Shown here one piece after another: positions 63,133 through 64,000 of a stretch of 64,000 nt of DNA (the stretch's first letter is position 1; the number at the start of each line of letters is the position of its first letter). Position numbers and translations under genes: made by a program. The stretch comes from DSOI01 sp041394885 (GTDB taxonomy: Bacteria > Acidobacteriota > Terriglobia > Bryobacterales > Bryobacteraceae). The stretch is taken from contig JAWKHI010000033.1 of NCBI GenBank assembly GCA_041394885.1, positions 1 to 64,000 on the forward strand, in the 5' to 3' direction. The notes beneath the pieces were generated by a model. The model saw only the letters and a program-made list of their open reading frames with translations, was not told the origin of the DNA and ran no database searches.

Positions 63133-64000
63133 TTATCGGGGCTGGGGCAGCGCGGCGAGCTGCCGGCGCACATACGGGTTGCCGGGGAGTTTGCGATCCC
63201 AGCCGCGCCACAATGAAAGCAGGCGTTGCTCGAAATCGCTGGCGGTTCCGGCATGGCCGGCGGCGCGATGGAGCCGGGCGAGAGGGGCGTAGAGCAGCGT
63301 GATGTCGTTGGCGTCCCAGAGGACAGATTCGGGGCGGGGCGAGGATGCTTCGACGCGATCGAGCAGTTGGCGGTAGATTTCGATGGCGCGGCCGAGGCTA
63401 CCGATGCCGGCTTCGAGATCGGCGAGCGCGCGTAGGACGTCGAAGGGCTCCGAGCCCAACTCGACTTCCTTGGCCGGATAGAGGCCGAGTTCCTGCAGGC
63501 GCGCGAAAGCAGTGTCCAGACGCCGCCGTGCTTCGCCATCGCGGCCGAGTTTCCGGAGCGGATAGGTGGATCCGGCGAGGGCGGTCACTTCGCCGCGGCG
63601 CGCGCGGGAGTTGTTCTTGATCTCGGCCGAGTAGTGGAGAACCTGGTCATAGACAGCGAGCGCCTGGCGGGGATCGGAGTGGCGCAAGACGCCCGCGAGG
63701 CGAGTGCCGGATCCGGCGACGGTGAACCGGCCAACGGTATCGTTGGGATCGCCTTGCGCCCTTCGCAAGCCGATCTCGAGGTCACGCTGGAAGAGGCCGG
63801 CCGCTTCGTCGTACCGGCCGAAGCTGATGGATTCGTCTTCGCCGAGCACCTCGCCTTGTGTAACAAGGGCGAGTCCGTATGTGTTGAGCCTGCTGATACT
63901 GTTATTCCCCGGCAAGGGTTCGAGGAGCTTGACGCCTTCGACGATGGCGGCGAGAGAGCCGTTGAGATCTCCGGTTTGGCGCAGCGCGCGTGACACGACG
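63133..64000 (-). CDS. TPR-rich C-terminal part of a larger protein (runs off window)
   Basis: At least 289 residues, open to the window edge with no start needed. Helical repeats: LRQTGDLNGSLAAIVEGVKL, RYDEAAGLFQRDLEIGL, PRQALAVYDQVLHYSAEIK, GSLGRAIEIYRQLLDRVEA, HAGTASDFEQRLLSLW. Resembles the TPR tail of acidobacterial serine/threonine kinases, but the kinase domain would lie outside. Confidence 0.65.
   Translation of the reverse strand, partial: VVSRALRQTGDLNGSLAAIVEGVKLLEPLPGNNSISRLNTYGLALVTQGEVLGEDESISFGRYDEAAGLFQRDLEIGLRRAQGDPNDTVGRFTVAGSGTRLAGVLRHSDPRQALAVYDQVLHYSAEIKNNSRARRGEVTALAGSTYPLRKLGRDGEARRRLDTAFARLQELGLYPAKEVELGSEPFDVLRALADLEAGIGSLGRAIEIYRQLLDRVEASSPRPESVLWDANDITLLYAPLARLHRAAGHAGTASDFEQRLLSLWRGWDRKLPGNPYVRRQLAALPQPR

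Overview
High-G+C chromosomal segment that most resembles an acidobacterium of the Bryobacterales/Solibacter type. The call rests on family content and not on a marker gene: large Oar-like TonB-dependent outer-membrane proteins with an N-terminal carboxypeptidase-regulatory domain, DUF1549/DUF1553 'planctomycete cytochrome c' genes paired with DUF1501 and sulfatase genes, hopanoid genes (hpnI, hpnJ), exported DinB-like proteins, quinoprotein and cytochrome c genes, and many Tat-exported glycan-active enzymes.

Layout. 1-480: parD antitoxin with a wrecked parE. 490-6170: ubiE/menG-like methyltransferase, a TolB-propeller/CehA metallohydrolase, a divergent amidohydrolase and a Tat-exported propeller protein. 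6190-9390: a DUF1549/DUF1553 gene whose 5' quarter is full of frameshifts. 9400-12130: membrane protein, then a polyferredoxin-YwiC-hypothetical operon. 12150-14190: HNH nuclease plus AAA ATPase, a Septu (PtuAB)-like defence pair, each with one frameshift. 14200-19570: sulfatase, DUF1501 and DUF1549/DUF1553 operon. 19620-21615: two tandem copies of a dispersed repeat, then cupin, GyrI-like, SRPBCC and ArsR genes. 21660-36370: mandelate racemase family enzyme, FG-GAP/BACON surface protein, vWA protein, two Oar-like receptors, kelch protein. 36430-44100: SDR, then a PLP decarboxylase-sulfatase-helical protein operon, divergent from a sialidase-like/DUF5060 glycan cluster. 44100-48490: MBL hydrolase, DinB-like protein, pilin-like protein, methyltransferase, esterase-type hydrolase and tRNA-Arg(CCU). 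48540-54930: exported electron-transfer cluster (HhH cytochrome, diheme cytochrome, quinoprotein, YncE-like lipoprotein, pentaheme cytochrome, propeller). 54930-57120: short ORF, intact parDE and an orphan CRISPR array. 57117-61680: hopanoid side-chain genes with two EamA-type transporters and a GT2-GtrA fusion. 61717-64000: second DinB-like protein, CARDB-like protein and a TPR protein that runs off the edge.

The most unusual observations are: (i) a roughly 93-bp imperfect palindrome in five copies, one of them inserted in frame inside the signal peptide of a cytochrome c gene; (ii) a recurring TANNNT-type -10 box 6-8 bases before start codons with no Shine-Dalgarno, implying many leaderless mRNAs, including one symmetric bidirectional promoter; and (iii) clusters of one-base indels in homopolymers that break six otherwise well conserved genes. 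The last point needs read-level checking before any of them is called dead.
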